This document shows, piece by piece, positions 33,984 through 44,593 of a stretch of 64,000 bases of DNA; the first letter of the stretch is position 1; each line of letters starts with the position of its first letter. The notes beneath the pieces are model-generated. The model was not told the DNA's origin. It saw only the letters and a list, made by a program, of their open reading frames with translations, and did no database searches. The position numbers were made by a program, and so were the translations under genes. Location of the stretch: contig PHAR01000003.1 of the NCBI GenBank assembly GCA_002840405.1, positions 65,946-129,945 of the forward strand, in the 5' to 3' direction. Source of the DNA: Deltaproteobacteria bacterium HGW-Deltaproteobacteria-8. Its GTDB lineage: Bacteria > Desulfobacterota > Desulfovibrionia > Desulfovibrionales > Desulfovibrionaceae.

Positions 33984-36737
33984 TTATGCGGGCTTGTCCG
34001 TAAGGTCCAGCACCATGTCCACCAGCTCCTCGTCGGGGTTGACGCTGACCTTGAAGCCGAACTTCTTCGAGAGCCCCTGCATGGCCTTGTTGTCGACCAT
34101 GGTCTGGCCCTTGAGGTGGTGCGTGCCGCGGCCCCTGGTGTAGCTGATCATCTTCTGGAACAAAAGGCTGCCCAGGCCCGTGCCCTTCTGGTCCGAGCGC
34201 ACCACGATGGCGAACTCGGCTTCGGAGTTGTCGGGCTTGGTGGCCGTGCGCACCACGCCGAGCGTCTCGGGCAGGCCGCCCTCCCCCACGCCCGTGGCGA
34301 TGAAGGCCATCTCGCGGTCGTAGTCGATCTGGGTGAAGCGGGCCATGTCCTTGTGGTCGAAGTCGCGCCGGACCAGGCCGAAGAAGCGCATGCGCAGGTC
34401 GTCGTCTGAGAGCTTGTTGATGAACTCGCGGTGCGCGGGTTCATCTTCTGGTCGAATGGGACGGAGGGTGACCTTGCGGCCGTTCTTCAGCACCATGCAC
34501 TCTTCCAGCTCGCGCGGGTAGGGGCGGATGGCCAGGCGCTCGGCTCCGGGGCGCGTCTCCGGCGCCACGCGCACCTTGGCCCCCAGCGACAGCACGCCCG
34601 CGTCGTCGGCGTAGAGCGGGTTGATGTCCAGCGCGCTGATCTGCGGCACGTCGATGATGAGCTGGGAGATCTGGATGATGGTCAGGCAGATGTCGTCGAT
34701 GTCCGCCGCCGGGTGCTGGGGCGTGCCGTGCAGCAGGTTGAAGATGCGCGTGCGGCTGATGAGCTCATGCGCCAGGCTCATGTTCAGCGGCGGCAGGGTC
34801 ACGGCGCGGTCGCGGATCATCTCCCGGGCCACGCCGCCGTGGCCAAAGGCGATGACCGGGCCAAACACCGGGTCCAGGTGCGCGGAGACGAAGAGCTCGT
34901 GTGCGCCGGTCCTGCGGCCCATCTTCTGCACCACGAAGCCCTCCACGTAGGCATCGGGCCGCTGGCGCGAGACGCGCGCCAGGATGCTGGCCGCAGCCTC
35001 CCAGACCTTGTCCGGGCCTTCGATGTCCAGGTACACCCCGCCGACCTCCTGGGGCTGGCTGATCTGCGGGCTCTTGAGCTTCAGGGCCACGGGATAGCCC
35101 AGCTCGTCGGCCGCGATGACCGCGTCGCGCGCGCTGGCCACGCTCTTTGTCTCCACCACAGGGATGCCGTAGGCCGTGAGCACGTCCTTGGCCTCGGCCG
35201 GGGTCAGCTGGGTCCGGCCCTCGGCCAGGGCGCGGGCGCAGGTGGTGCGCGCGCCGGTGGTGTCCGGGAAGAAGTCCGAGGGCAGGGAGTCCGGGGTCTG
35301 GATGAGCATTTCCTGGTTCTTCTGGAACTGCACCATGTACAAGAACGCGCGGATGGCCTGCTCCGGGGTCTCGTAGGTGGGCACCCCGGCGTCGGCGAAC
35401 ACGGCGCGCGCCTTCTGCGCCGCCTCGGAGCCCATCCAGCTCGTCAGCACCATGCGCTTGGCCTTCTTGCCCGCCAGGGCGATGGTCTGGGCCGTCTCCA
35501 CCTCGGACAGCCCGGCAAAGGGCACATGCAGCACCAGCACCGCGTCCACGCCCGGATCGGAGAGCAGGATCTTGAGCACCTCCGCCCAGTCCGCAGATCT
35601 GGCGTCGAAGCGCAGGCTTAAGGGGTTGGACTTGGACCAGGAGTCGCCCAAAAGCTTGTCCACGGCCAGCCTGGTGTCCTCGCTTAGGTGGGCCAGCCGC
35701 CCGTGGCCGGACAAAAGCGCCTCGGTGGCCATGATGCCGGCCGAGGCCCCGTTGGACAGGATGGCCAGGCGGTCGCCGCGCACGGGCTTGGCCCCGGCCA
35801 GGGTCTGGGCGGCGTCGAAGAGCCCGTCGATGCTTTCCACGCGCAGCATGCCTGCGCGCCGGAAGGCCACGTCGTAGACCTCGTCAGAGGTTGCGTTCAG
35901 CTCCAGGGGCAGGGCGCCCGCGTCGATGGAGCCGCCCACGCCAAGAGTGCCGCCCGCGCCCTCCATGGCCGCCAGCTCGGCCAGGGCGCTCTGCAGGGCC
36001 TGGCCGGGCCGCAGCGCCAGCACGGGCTTGTTGCGCGAGGCGGCGCGCGCCGCGGACACGAACCCGCGCGCGTCGTTGATGGACTCCACGTAGAGCAGGA
36101 TGGAGCGTACCAGCGGGTCGCTGCCCAGGTAGTCCATGATGTCGGCGAAGGAGACGTCGATCTGCGCGCCGAGCGAGATCATGTGCGAGAAGCCGATGCC
36201 GTGGCTCTTGGCCCAGTCCAGGACTGTGGTGAACAGGCTGTCGGACTGGGACAGGAAGGCCGTCTTGCCGGGCAGGCTGGTGGTGTGGGCCAGGCTGGCG
36301 TTCAGGCTGATCTGCGGCACGATGAGGCCCATGCACTTGGGGCCCAGGATGCGCATGTTCGGCGGGCTGGCGGCCTCCATGATCTGGGCGCACAGCCGCG
36401 CGCGGCTCTTCTCGTCCAGGCGGGCGTAGCCCGGCCCCATGAGCACCACGGAGTGCGTGCCGCGCTCCCGCAGGTCGCGGATGATCTCCGGGGCCTTCAA
36501 GAGCGGGCGGCAGACCACGGCCAGGTCCGGGGCCTTGGGCAGGTCGGCCACGGTGGAGTAGGTCAGCACCCCGGCGACGGCCTCGGCCTCGAAGCTCACG
36601 GGCATCACCGGACCGGCGAAGCCGCCGCCCATGAGGTTCTTCATGACCAGGTGTCCGATGTTGCCCGGTTCATTGGTCGCGCCGATGACCGCCACGGATT
36701 TGGGGCTGAAGAGAAATTCGAGATTGGTCAGGCTCAT
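33984..36737 (-). CDS. PatZ-like protein lysine acetyltransferase (inactive acyl-CoA ligase domains plus GNAT)
   Basis: A 917-residue protein. CoA-binding and succinyl-CoA-ligase-like domains (~1-460: FSPKSVAVIGATNEPGNIG, ILGPKCMGL) are followed by an ATP-grasp-like region (~500-720) and a C-terminal GNAT domain (~750-900: FRLRPIRPEDE-type start as VTLRPIRPEDEPAH, then DQKGTGLGSLLFQKM). At the point where active ADP-forming acetyl-CoA synthetases have the catalytic His of SHTG, the sequence is LPLELNAT, so the ligase half is probably catalytically dead, as in PatZ/Pat. PatZ acetylates and inactivates Acs; acs lies 1.7 kb away. Confidence 0.85.
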   Translation of the reverse strand: MSLTNLEFLFSPKSVAVIGATNEPGNIGHLVMKNLMGGGFAGPVMPVSFEAEAVAGVLTYSTVADLPKAPDLAVVCRPLLKAPEIIRDLRERGTHSVVLMGPGYARLDEKSRARLCAQIMEAASPPNMRILGPKCMGLIVPQISLNASLAHTTSLPGKTAFLSQSDSLFTTVLDWAKSHGIGFSHMISLGAQIDVSFADIMDYLGSDPLVRSILLYVESINDARGFVSAARAASRNKPVLALRPGQALQSALAELAAMEGAGGTLGVGGSIDAGALPLELNATSDEVYDVAFRRAGMLRVESIDGLFDAAQTLAGAKPVRGDRLAILSNGASAGIMATEALLSGHGRLAHLSEDTRLAVDKLLGDSWSKSNPLSLRFDARSADWAEVLKILLSDPGVDAVLVLHVPFAGLSEVETAQTIALAGKKAKRMVLTSWMGSEAAQKARAVFADAGVPTYETPEQAIRAFLYMVQFQKNQEMLIQTPDSLPSDFFPDTTGARTTCARALAEGRTQLTPAEAKDVLTAYGIPVVETKSVASARDAVIAADELGYPVALKLKSPQISQPQEVGGVYLDIEGPDKVWEAAASILARVSRQRPDAYVEGFVVQKMGRRTGAHELFVSAHLDPVFGPVIAFGHGGVAREMIRDRAVTLPPLNMSLAHELISRTRIFNLLHGTPQHPAADIDDICLTIIQISQLIIDVPQISALDINPLYADDAGVLSLGAKVRVAPETRPGAERLAIRPYPRELEECMVLKNGRKVTLRPIRPEDEPAHREFINKLSDDDLRMRFFGLVRRDFDHKDMARFTQIDYDREMAFIATGVGEGGLPETLGVVRTATKPDNSEAEFAIVVRSDQKGTGLGSLLFQKMISYTRGRGTHHLKGQTMVDNKAMQGLSKKFGFKVSVNPDEELVDMVLDLTDKPA

Positions 36738-36892
36738 GCGGCCCCCGCGTTGCGCGCTCTGGGCGGTGGAAAGTCGGTACGTATCTGGTTCTTTGTCCCT
36801 GATAGCCCAAAGGGGGCGCGGGTGGCAACCGTGTTGGGGGCGTGCGGTCGAAAAGGCCAGCCGGGGCGCCGAGGAAAGGGGAACGGGCGGCG

Positions 36893-36921
36893 TTGCGCCC
36901 CCGCAGCCTTGGGTATATGCT
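36893..36921 (+). promoter_or_regulatory. Candidate sigma-70-type promoter for the flavin oxidoreductase
   Basis: TTGCGC (36893-36898) and TATGCT (36916-36921), 17 bases apart, end 24 bases before the start codon at 36946. The match is moderate, but it is the most AT-rich spot in the divergent intergenic region. Confidence 0.4.
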
Positions 36922-36945
36922 TAGGCCATACCCCAGGAGTCGCCC

Positions 36946-38055
36946 ATGAGCACGCTGTTCAGCCCCTTTGTCCTCGGTCCCCTGACCCTTGAGAACCGCA
37001 TCGTCATCGCGCCCATGTGCCAGTACTCGTCCACAAACGGCGAGGCCAACGACTGGCACCTTGCGCATCTGGGGGGCCTGTCCCTGTCCGGCGCGGGCCT
37101 CTTGATCATCGAGGCCACGGCCGTGGAGCCCGAGGGCCGCATCACCCCGGCCGACCTGGGCCTGTGGTCCGACGAATGCGAGGCCGCCCTGGCCCGCGTG
37201 CTCGGCTTCATCCGCCAGCATTCGCCCATCCGCGTGGGCATCCAGCTGGCCCACGCCGGACGCAAGGCCTCCTGCGCGCTGCCCTGGAAGGGCGGGGACA
37301 ACATCCCCTCGGCCGAGCCCGAGGGCTGGGTCACCCAGGCGCCCTCGGCCCTGTGCTACGCCCCTGGCGACGAGCCGCCCCAGGCCCTGGACCAGGCCGG
37401 GCTTGAGCGCGTGCGCCAGGCCTTTGTCGCCGCCGCCCGGCGCGCCGTGCGCCTGGGCCTGGACTGCGTGGAACTGCATTGCGCCCACGGCTACCTGCTG
37501 CACGAGTTCCTCTCGCCGCTCTCCAACCAGCGCACCGACGAGTACGGCGGCAGCCTGGAGAACCGCATGCGCCTGCCGCTTGAGATCTTCCAGGCCATGC
37601 GCGCCGTATTGCCAGCGCACATGCCGCTGGGCGTGCGCATCTCGGCCACGGACTGGGTGCCCAAGGAGATGAACGGCTGGGACGAGGACCAGAGCGTGGT
37701 CTTCTCGCGCGAGCTGGAGAAGCTCGGCGCGGCCTACATCCACGTGTCCAGCGGCGGGCTTTCCCCGGAGCAGAAGATCCCGGTGGGGCCGGGCTACCAG
37801 CTGCCCCAGGCCCGGCGCATCAAGGCCGGAACAGGCCTGCCGGTCATCGCCGTGGGGCTCATCACCCAGGCCGCCCAGGCCGAGGAGATCCTCACCAGCG
37901 GCCAGGCCGATCTGGTGGCGCTGGCCCGGGCCATGCTCTACGACCCCCGCTGGGCCTGGCACGCGGCGGCGGAACTGGGCGCCCGGGTGCATGCCCCGCC
38001 GCAGTACCTGCGCTGCCAGCCCCACGGGCTGAAGGACCTGTTCAAGACAAAGTAG
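36946..38055 (+). CDS. NADH:flavin oxidoreductase / old yellow enzyme family (YqjM-like)
   Basis: A 369-residue FMN-dependent TIM-barrel protein. It has the YqjM-type signature IVIAPMCQYSSTNGEANDWH with the FMN-tuning Cys, then LAHAGRKAS, HCAHGYLLHEFLSPLSNQRTDEYGG and GLI...ALARAMLYDP. It reduces activated C=C bonds using NAD(P)H. Start supported by CAGGAG. It is divergent from the PatZ gene; whether the two share regulation is unknown. Confidence 0.92.
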   Translation: MSTLFSPFVLGPLTLENRIVIAPMCQYSSTNGEANDWHLAHLGGLSLSGAGLLIIEATAVEPEGRITPADLGLWSDECEAALARVLGFIRQHSPIRVGIQLAHAGRKASCALPWKGGDNIPSAEPEGWVTQAPSALCYAPGDEPPQALDQAGLERVRQAFVAAARRAVRLGLDCVELHCAHGYLLHEFLSPLSNQRTDEYGGSLENRMRLPLEIFQAMRAVLPAHMPLGVRISATDWVPKEMNGWDEDQSVVFSRELEKLGAAYIHVSSGGLSPEQKIPVGPGYQLPQARRIKAGTGLPVIAVGLITQAAQAEEILTSGQADLVALARAMLYDPRWAWHAAAELGARVHAPPQYLRCQPHGLKDLFKTK

Positions 38056-38067
38056 AGCCTCCGGTGG

Positions 38068-38173
38068 CCAGGGGCTCCACCCCTGGACCCCGCCAAAGGG
38101 CCTTAAGGCCCTTTGGAATCCCCATTGCGCCGAAAGGGCTGTTTCAGAAGGAACCTGAAACAGCCCTTTCGGC
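38068..38173 (+). terminator. Three consecutive hairpins after the oxidoreductase gene
   Basis: CCAGGGG stem (38068-38086), a 24-base perfect palindrome CCAAAGGGCCTT/AAGGCCCTTTGG (38093-38116) and a 19-bp perfect stem starting GCCGAAAGGGCTG (38129-38173). Each module recurs elsewhere in the window, so this is both a terminator and a mosaic of repeats. Confidence 0.75.
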
Positions 38174-38473
38174 TTGTGTGGGGCAGGAGATATGTATGGG
38201 GGTTTCCAAGAGGCCTTAGGTCCCTTGGCAGGGCAAGGCCCGCGCTCTTCTCGTGAAAAAGCCCACATATCGCGCTTCAAAGGCCCGGCCCCCAGGCCCG
38301 ACCGCTTACGTTCGCCGTTCACTGCGCGATTTTCGCCGTTTACCTAAAAAGGCAAGCCAAGGGCTTGCTTCCACATGTAGGACCGGGACACGGAAACACA
38401 CCGCGCCCCCGGCAGCCCCGCCAAAGGGCCAAGTGCCGGGCAAGGCACACAAACGACAAGGCAGGAGTGACGC
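38174..38473 (+). other. Leader region of acs
   Basis: About 300 bases with no convincing gene; a short Arg/Pro-rich open frame at 38253-38477 has no protein-like features. It must hold the acs promoter. I could not identify a clear -35/-10 pair or a -24/-12 sigma-54 site. Confidence 0.4.
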
Positions 38474-40465
<1,992 letters not shown>

Positions 40466-40491
40466 CGCCGACTCAGGAATCATCCGGGGTT

Positions 40492-40520
40492 GCGGGGGCG
40501 GATCGGCCGCCCCCGCTTTT
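40492..40520 (+). terminator. Rho-independent terminator of acs
   Basis: A perfect 10-bp stem (GCGGGGGCGG) with a five-base loop followed by TTTT and a further T-run at 40524-40529, 27 bases after the acs stop codon. It is one of the most canonical terminators in the window. Confidence 0.88.
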
Positions 40521-40550
40521 CCGTTTTTTGAGGGGAAGAGAGAGAGCATT

Positions 40551-40639
40551 GCCTCCGGCGGCCGGGGGCCTTAAGGCCCCCGGACCCCCCATTGCGCCGA
40601 AAGGGCTGTTTCAGGAAGACCTGAAACAGCCCTTTCGGC
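40551..40639. repeat. Composite intergenic hairpin repeat
   Basis: GCCTCCGGCGGCC core, then a 22-base perfect palindrome (40562-40583), then a 19-bp stem hairpin starting GCCGAAAGGGCTG (40596-40639), nearly identical to that at 38129-38173. It lies between the convergent acs and mscS genes, after a separate terminator. Confidence 0.8.
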
Positions 40640-40712
40640 TTTGGGTGGGGCAGGGGAAATTCACTGGGAGAGTCAGGGGGCAGTGAAATCCCGAAGGGGT
40701 CGCCGCTGGCGG

Positions 40713-42011
40713 CTATTCTCCCGCGTCCTTCAGCAGGCGCACCTCGCGCTGCGGGAAGGGGATGGACACGCCGCCCGTGTTGAAGGCGTCCCAGATGGCC
40801 AGCAGCACGTTGCCGCGCACGTTCAGGGTGCCTCCCTCCGGGTCCTCGATCCAGAAGCCCACGGAGAGGTTGACGGACGAGTCTCCGAAGCTGTCGATCC
40901 TGGCGATGGGCGGGGGCTCGGTCAGCACACGCGGTGTTTTCGAGGCGGCCTGCTCCATGAGCCCCATGGCGATGCGCGGGTCCCCGGCATAGGCCACGCC
41001 GACCTCGGCCCGGAGGAACAGGCGCGAGTCGTTGTAGCTTAAGTTGATGACCTCGTTGCCGATGAGGTTCTCGTTGGGGATGAGGTAGGCCTTGCCGTCC
41101 AGGGTCTCGACCGCGGCGTAGCGGGCGTTGATCTGGGCGATGCGCCCCTGCACTCCGCCGATCTCGATGACGTCGCCGGGCTTGAGGGACTTGTCCAGCA
41201 GCAGGATGACGCCGGACACGAGGTTGGAGAAGATCTTCTGCAGGCCGAAGCCCACGCCCACGCCCACCGCGCCGCTGAACACCGTCAGGCTGGTCAGGTC
41301 CACGCCCACGGTGGACAGGGTGATGGTGATGGCCAGGGCGTAGAGGCCGAAGCTCGCGCCCTTGGCAAAGAGCACCTGGGCCGAGGGCGAGAGGTCCTGG
41401 GCCTTTTGCAGCCTGTCGTCGGTCATGCTGGCGAGCATGCGCGCGGCCTGCATGAGCAGCACGAAGAGCACCGCGCCCTTGATGATGAGCAAGAGCGAGA
41501 TGTGGGATTTGCCCATGGAGAAGCCCATCTCGTCCAGGAACTCCAGGGCCTGGTTCTCCACGTCGAGCGCGTGCAGCACGGCCATGACCCAGATGGTCCA
41601 GGCCACCAGGCGGCCCAGCAGGCGGCTCTTGATGACCGTGCCCGCGACGTGCGCCGCCACCCAGGCCAGGGCGATGCTTGCTGCGATGGAGAGCACCTTG
41701 TGCGGCATCTTGGAGTACCGGGCCGTGGCGTCGGCCATGAGCAGGAGCGCGCCGGAAACTCCGGCCCAGGCGCATTGCTTGAACTCGGTCAGCATGGGCG
41801 CGATGCGCGCGTCGGCCCGCCAGCCCATGGGCGGCGGGGCTTTCCTGTCATCCAGCTTGAGAATGCGGGTGATGGCCCAGGCCGCCAGGCACAGGCCCAG
41901 GGCCAAGCCGACCTGGAGCAGCGCGGCCCTGGTGGTCAGGTGCTGGACCACCCACTGCTGGATGCGCCCTGCCCACTCCGCGATGTCGCCGGAAAAGACG
42001 ATTTCAGTCAT
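40713..42011 (-). CDS. MscS-family mechanosensitive channel
   Basis: A 432-residue inner-membrane protein with about five or six membrane segments. The last carries the pore-lining Gly/Ala-rich helix (FSGAVGVGVGFGLQKIFSNLVSG). The MscS beta domain follows (DVIEIGGVQGRIAQINARYAAVETLDG, LIPNENLIGNEVINLS). It opens under hypo-osmotic stress. The gene follows a UbiA gene by 24 bp, probably in the same transcript. Confidence 0.9.
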   Translation of the reverse strand: MTEIVFSGDIAEWAGRIQQWVVQHLTTRAALLQVGLALGLCLAAWAITRILKLDDRKAPPPMGWRADARIAPMLTEFKQCAWAGVSGALLLMADATARYSKMPHKVLSIAASIALAWVAAHVAGTVIKSRLLGRLVAWTIWVMAVLHALDVENQALEFLDEMGFSMGKSHISLLLIIKGAVLFVLLMQAARMLASMTDDRLQKAQDLSPSAQVLFAKGASFGLYALAITITLSTVGVDLTSLTVFSGAVGVGVGFGLQKIFSNLVSGVILLLDKSLKPGDVIEIGGVQGRIAQINARYAAVETLDGKAYLIPNENLIGNEVINLSYNDSRLFLRAEVGVAYAGDPRIAMGLMEQAASKTPRVLTEPPPIARIDSFGDSSVNLSVGFWIEDPEGGTLNVRGNVLLAIWDAFNTGGVSIPFPQREVRLLKDAGE

Positions 42012-42035
42012 GCGCTTTGTCCTTGGCGATTTGGT

Positions 42036-42953
42036 TCAGCGCGGGAACATCCAGGGCGAGCCCAGGGCCAGGTCGGCCCAGGCCCCCAGGAACACGAACA
42101 CCGCAATGATCCCGTTCAGGGTGAAGAAGGCCACGTTGACCTTGGAGAGGTCGTCGGGTTTGATGAGCTTGTGTTCCCAGACAAGGACGCCGCCCACCAG
42201 CAGCGTGACCGTGGAGTAGATGATGCCGAGGTTGGCGTACCACCCGGCCATGGGGAAGAGCAGCGCGGCGGCGGCGTGGGTCCAGGAGGAGGCGAAGAGC
42301 GCGCGCGCCACGCCGACGTGGGCGGGCAGGGAGAACAGGCCCTGGCTGCGGTCGAACTCCTCGTCCTGGCAGGCGTAGAGGATGTCGAACCCGGCTACCC
42401 AGAAGGTCACGGCGAAGAAGAGCAGCACCGCCGGGTAGCCCAGGTGCGTCGGCTGCACGGCCAGCCATCCGGCCAGAGGGGCCAGGCCCAGCACGCTGCC
42501 CAGCGCGAAGTGGCACATGGGCGTGAAGCGCTTGGTGTGGCTGTAGAAGGCGCTCCAGGCCAGGGCCACGGGCGAGAGCAGCAGGCAGGTGGTGTTCAGC
42601 GCCGCGCAGGCCGTGGTGAAGATGAGCATGCAGGCGAAGATGAAGCGCTTGGTGAAGACCACGGACAGCTCGCCGGTGACCAGCGGGCGTCCCTTGGTGC
42701 GCGGGTTTTTGCTGTCGATGTCCAGGTCGGCCAGGCGGTTGTAGGCCATGGCAAAGGAGCGCACGGCGATCATGGCGATGGTCAGGGGCACGAGCACGTC
42801 CAGGCCGGGCATGGCCCACTGGGCCGCGCCGGTGACGGGTGAGACGGTCCGGGCGGCCAGAAAGGCCCCGGTGAAGGCAAAGGGCAGGGCGAACACGGAG
42901 TGCTCGATCTTGATCATGCGGAAAGTCGCCAGGGTGTCGCGCAGCAGGCTCAC
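42036..42953 (-). CDS. UbiA-family polyprenyltransferase (probable menaquinone-pathway MqnP type)
   Basis: A 305-residue protein with about eight membrane segments and both Asp-rich motifs: NRLADLDIDSKNPRTKGRPL and DILYACQDEEFD. It attaches a polyprenyl chain to an aromatic acid. Desulfovibrio-type anaerobes lack ubiquinone, so the futalosine-pathway enzyme (MqnP) is likelier than 4-hydroxybenzoate prenylation; no other mqn gene is in view. GTG start at 42953 with AAGGA upstream. Confidence 0.88.
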   Translation of the reverse strand: MSLLRDTLATFRMIKIEHSVFALPFAFTGAFLAARTVSPVTGAAQWAMPGLDVLVPLTIAMIAVRSFAMAYNRLADLDIDSKNPRTKGRPLVTGELSVVFTKRFIFACMLIFTTACAALNTTCLLLSPVALAWSAFYSHTKRFTPMCHFALGSVLGLAPLAGWLAVQPTHLGYPAVLLFFAVTFWVAGFDILYACQDEEFDRSQGLFSLPAHVGVARALFASSWTHAAAALLFPMAGWYANLGIIYSTVTLLVGGVLVWEHKLIKPDDLSKVNVAFFTLNGIIAVFVFLGAWADLALGSPWMFPR

Positions 42954-42977
42954 AGGGTATCCTTCAGTTTTTCCGGG

Positions 42978-43421
42978 CTAGTATTCGTTGACGAGCACGG
43001 CCCCGCCGAACAGCAGGGCCACGCCGACCAGGCGCTGCCAGGAGGCCTCGCGCACGGCGAAGCCGATGGCCCCGTGGTGGTCCAGCAGCACAGAGCCCAC
43101 CAGCTGTCCGGCGATGATCCAGGCCATGAGGCCCGTGGCCCCCAGCTTGAAGGCCAGGATCACGGTCACGGCCACGAAGAAGGCGCCCATGGCCCCGCCG
43201 ATCCAGGTCCACCACGGGGCCTGGGCCGCCATGGCCAGGCTGGGCAGGGGGATGCGCATGGTCAGCACCACAAGCGCCAGGGTGACGGTGCCTATGCTGA
43301 AGCTGACCAGGGAGGCCACCAGCGGGTCGCCCAAAAATTCGCGCAGGCGCGCGTTGATGCCCGCCTGCACCGGCATGAGCGCCCCGGCCAGGAGCGCGAT
43401 GAGCATGATCAGTGGACGCAT
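42978..43421 (-). CDS. DMT-family (YdcZ-like) membrane protein
   Basis: A 147-residue protein with five predicted membrane segments and the YdcZ-type start LIALLAGALMPVQAGINARLREFLGDPLVASLVSF (positions ~7-41), plus a C-terminal GVALLFGGAVLVN. It is a small drug/metabolite-type transporter; substrate unknown. A GGAGG site sits directly upstream of the ATG. It is in a same-strand run with mtgA upstream and ubiA downstream. Confidence 0.87.
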   Translation of the reverse strand: MRPLIMLIALLAGALMPVQAGINARLREFLGDPLVASLVSFSIGTVTLALVVLTMRIPLPSLAMAAQAPWWTWIGGAMGAFFVAVTVILAFKLGATGLMAWIIAGQLVGSVLLDHHGAIGFAVREASWQRLVGVALLFGGAVLVNEY

Positions 43422-43447
43422 GGGGCCTCCTTGGTGCTTGCGGGCCG

Positions 43448-44491
43448 TCAGGGCCGGGCCGGGGTTTGCGCCGGGGCGGCCGTGCTGAGTGGAATGTACG
43501 GATTGGCCGGGTTGATCGGGCCAGCTGGCACGCGTCCGCCCAGGCGCTCCGCTCCAGGGGTCGCGGCGGCTGGGCTCTGGGCTGGCGTGCGTGCCCCCAG
43601 GCGCTCGGGGCCAGGTTCCGTGGCGGCAGGCCCCTGGGCGGGCACGCGTCCGGCCAGGCGCTCAGGCTCCGGGACCGGCTGGTCCTGGGCGCTGGCGCCA
43701 TTGGTCCCGGCAGGGCCGCCGGCCGGCGAGGCCGGGGCCTGGCTGGCGTTCTCCAGGCCGGGCTCGTCCTTGGTGTCCATGACCTCCTGGAAGTCGTCGA
43801 TGGCGATGCCGCGGCGCACCATGATGTTGTGGATGAGGCCTGCGCGGAAGGTCACGTATCTCTGGTCGGAGAGCGGGTTGAAGCGGATGGGGTTGGGCAG
43901 CACAGAGGCCAGGCGCGCGGCCTCCATGGTCGAAAGCGCGCTTGCGGGCTTGCCGTAGTAGTGGCGCGCGGCGGCCTCGATGCCGAAGATGCCGTCGCCC
44001 CACTCGGCCACGTTGACGTAGAGCTCCAGGATGCGGCGCTTACTGAGCGCGCGCTCCAGCCGCCAGGTCAGGATGGCCTCCCTGAACTTTCGCGTCAGGC
44101 TCTTCTCCGGCGACAAAAACAGGTTCTTGGTCAGCTGCTGGCTGATGGTGCTGGCCCCGGCCTTGAAGCGCCCGGCCTTCATGTTCTTTTCCATGGCCTG
44201 CTCCATGGCGTCGAAGTCAAAGCCCTCGTGCTGGTAGAACTTGTCGTCCTCGCCGATGAGCACGGCCTTGAGGAGCGCGGGCGAGACCTGGCTTAGGGGC
44301 ACCCAGCGCTTGGTGATGTGCTTCTTCTGGCCCTTTTCGGCCCACTGGGCCTCGCGCCAGAGCATGAACGCGGTCTTGTCCGGGTTCTTCTTGGCGTACT
44401 GGCCCACGTCGGGGGAGACGAAGGAGAAGCCCACAACGGCCACGGCCACGAGCAGGGCCAGGGCCACGAGCCTCTTGATCAGCTTGCGCAC
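43448..44491 (-). CDS. mtgA: Monofunctional peptidoglycan glycosyltransferase with Pro-rich repeat tail
   Basis: A 347-residue protein. One membrane anchor (~8-28), then a GT51 transglycosylase domain (~60-235) with catalytic Glu in IGEDDKFYQHEGFD, GASTISQQLTKNLF and NVAEWGDGIFGIEAAA. It polymerises lipid II into glycan strands. Unlike standard MtgA, it has an extra ~110-residue Pro/Ala-rich tail with about three copies of an ERLxGRxPAxxPAA-type unit. The GTG start at 44491 is preferred because AAGGAG lies five bases upstream; a longer frame from 44536 lacks this. Confidence 0.88.
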   Translation of the reverse strand: MRKLIKRLVALALLVAVAVVGFSFVSPDVGQYAKKNPDKTAFMLWREAQWAEKGQKKHITKRWVPLSQVSPALLKAVLIGEDDKFYQHEGFDFDAMEQAMEKNMKAGRFKAGASTISQQLTKNLFLSPEKSLTRKFREAILTWRLERALSKRRILELYVNVAEWGDGIFGIEAAARHYYGKPASALSTMEAARLASVLPNPIRFNPLSDQRYVTFRAGLIHNIMVRRGIAIDDFQEVMDTKDEPGLENASQAPASPAGGPAGTNGASAQDQPVPEPERLAGRVPAQGPAATEPGPERLGARTPAQSPAAATPGAERLGGRVPAGPINPANPYIPLSTAAPAQTPARP

Positions 44492-44593
44492 AAAAACTCC
44501 TTGGTTGGCATGGTCAAGCCTGTTCTCTTTACCCAAAAACAGGGCGGGCGTCCATGCGCCGGGCCGGGGGGGCCGCCGCCGCGTCGGGGGCGC

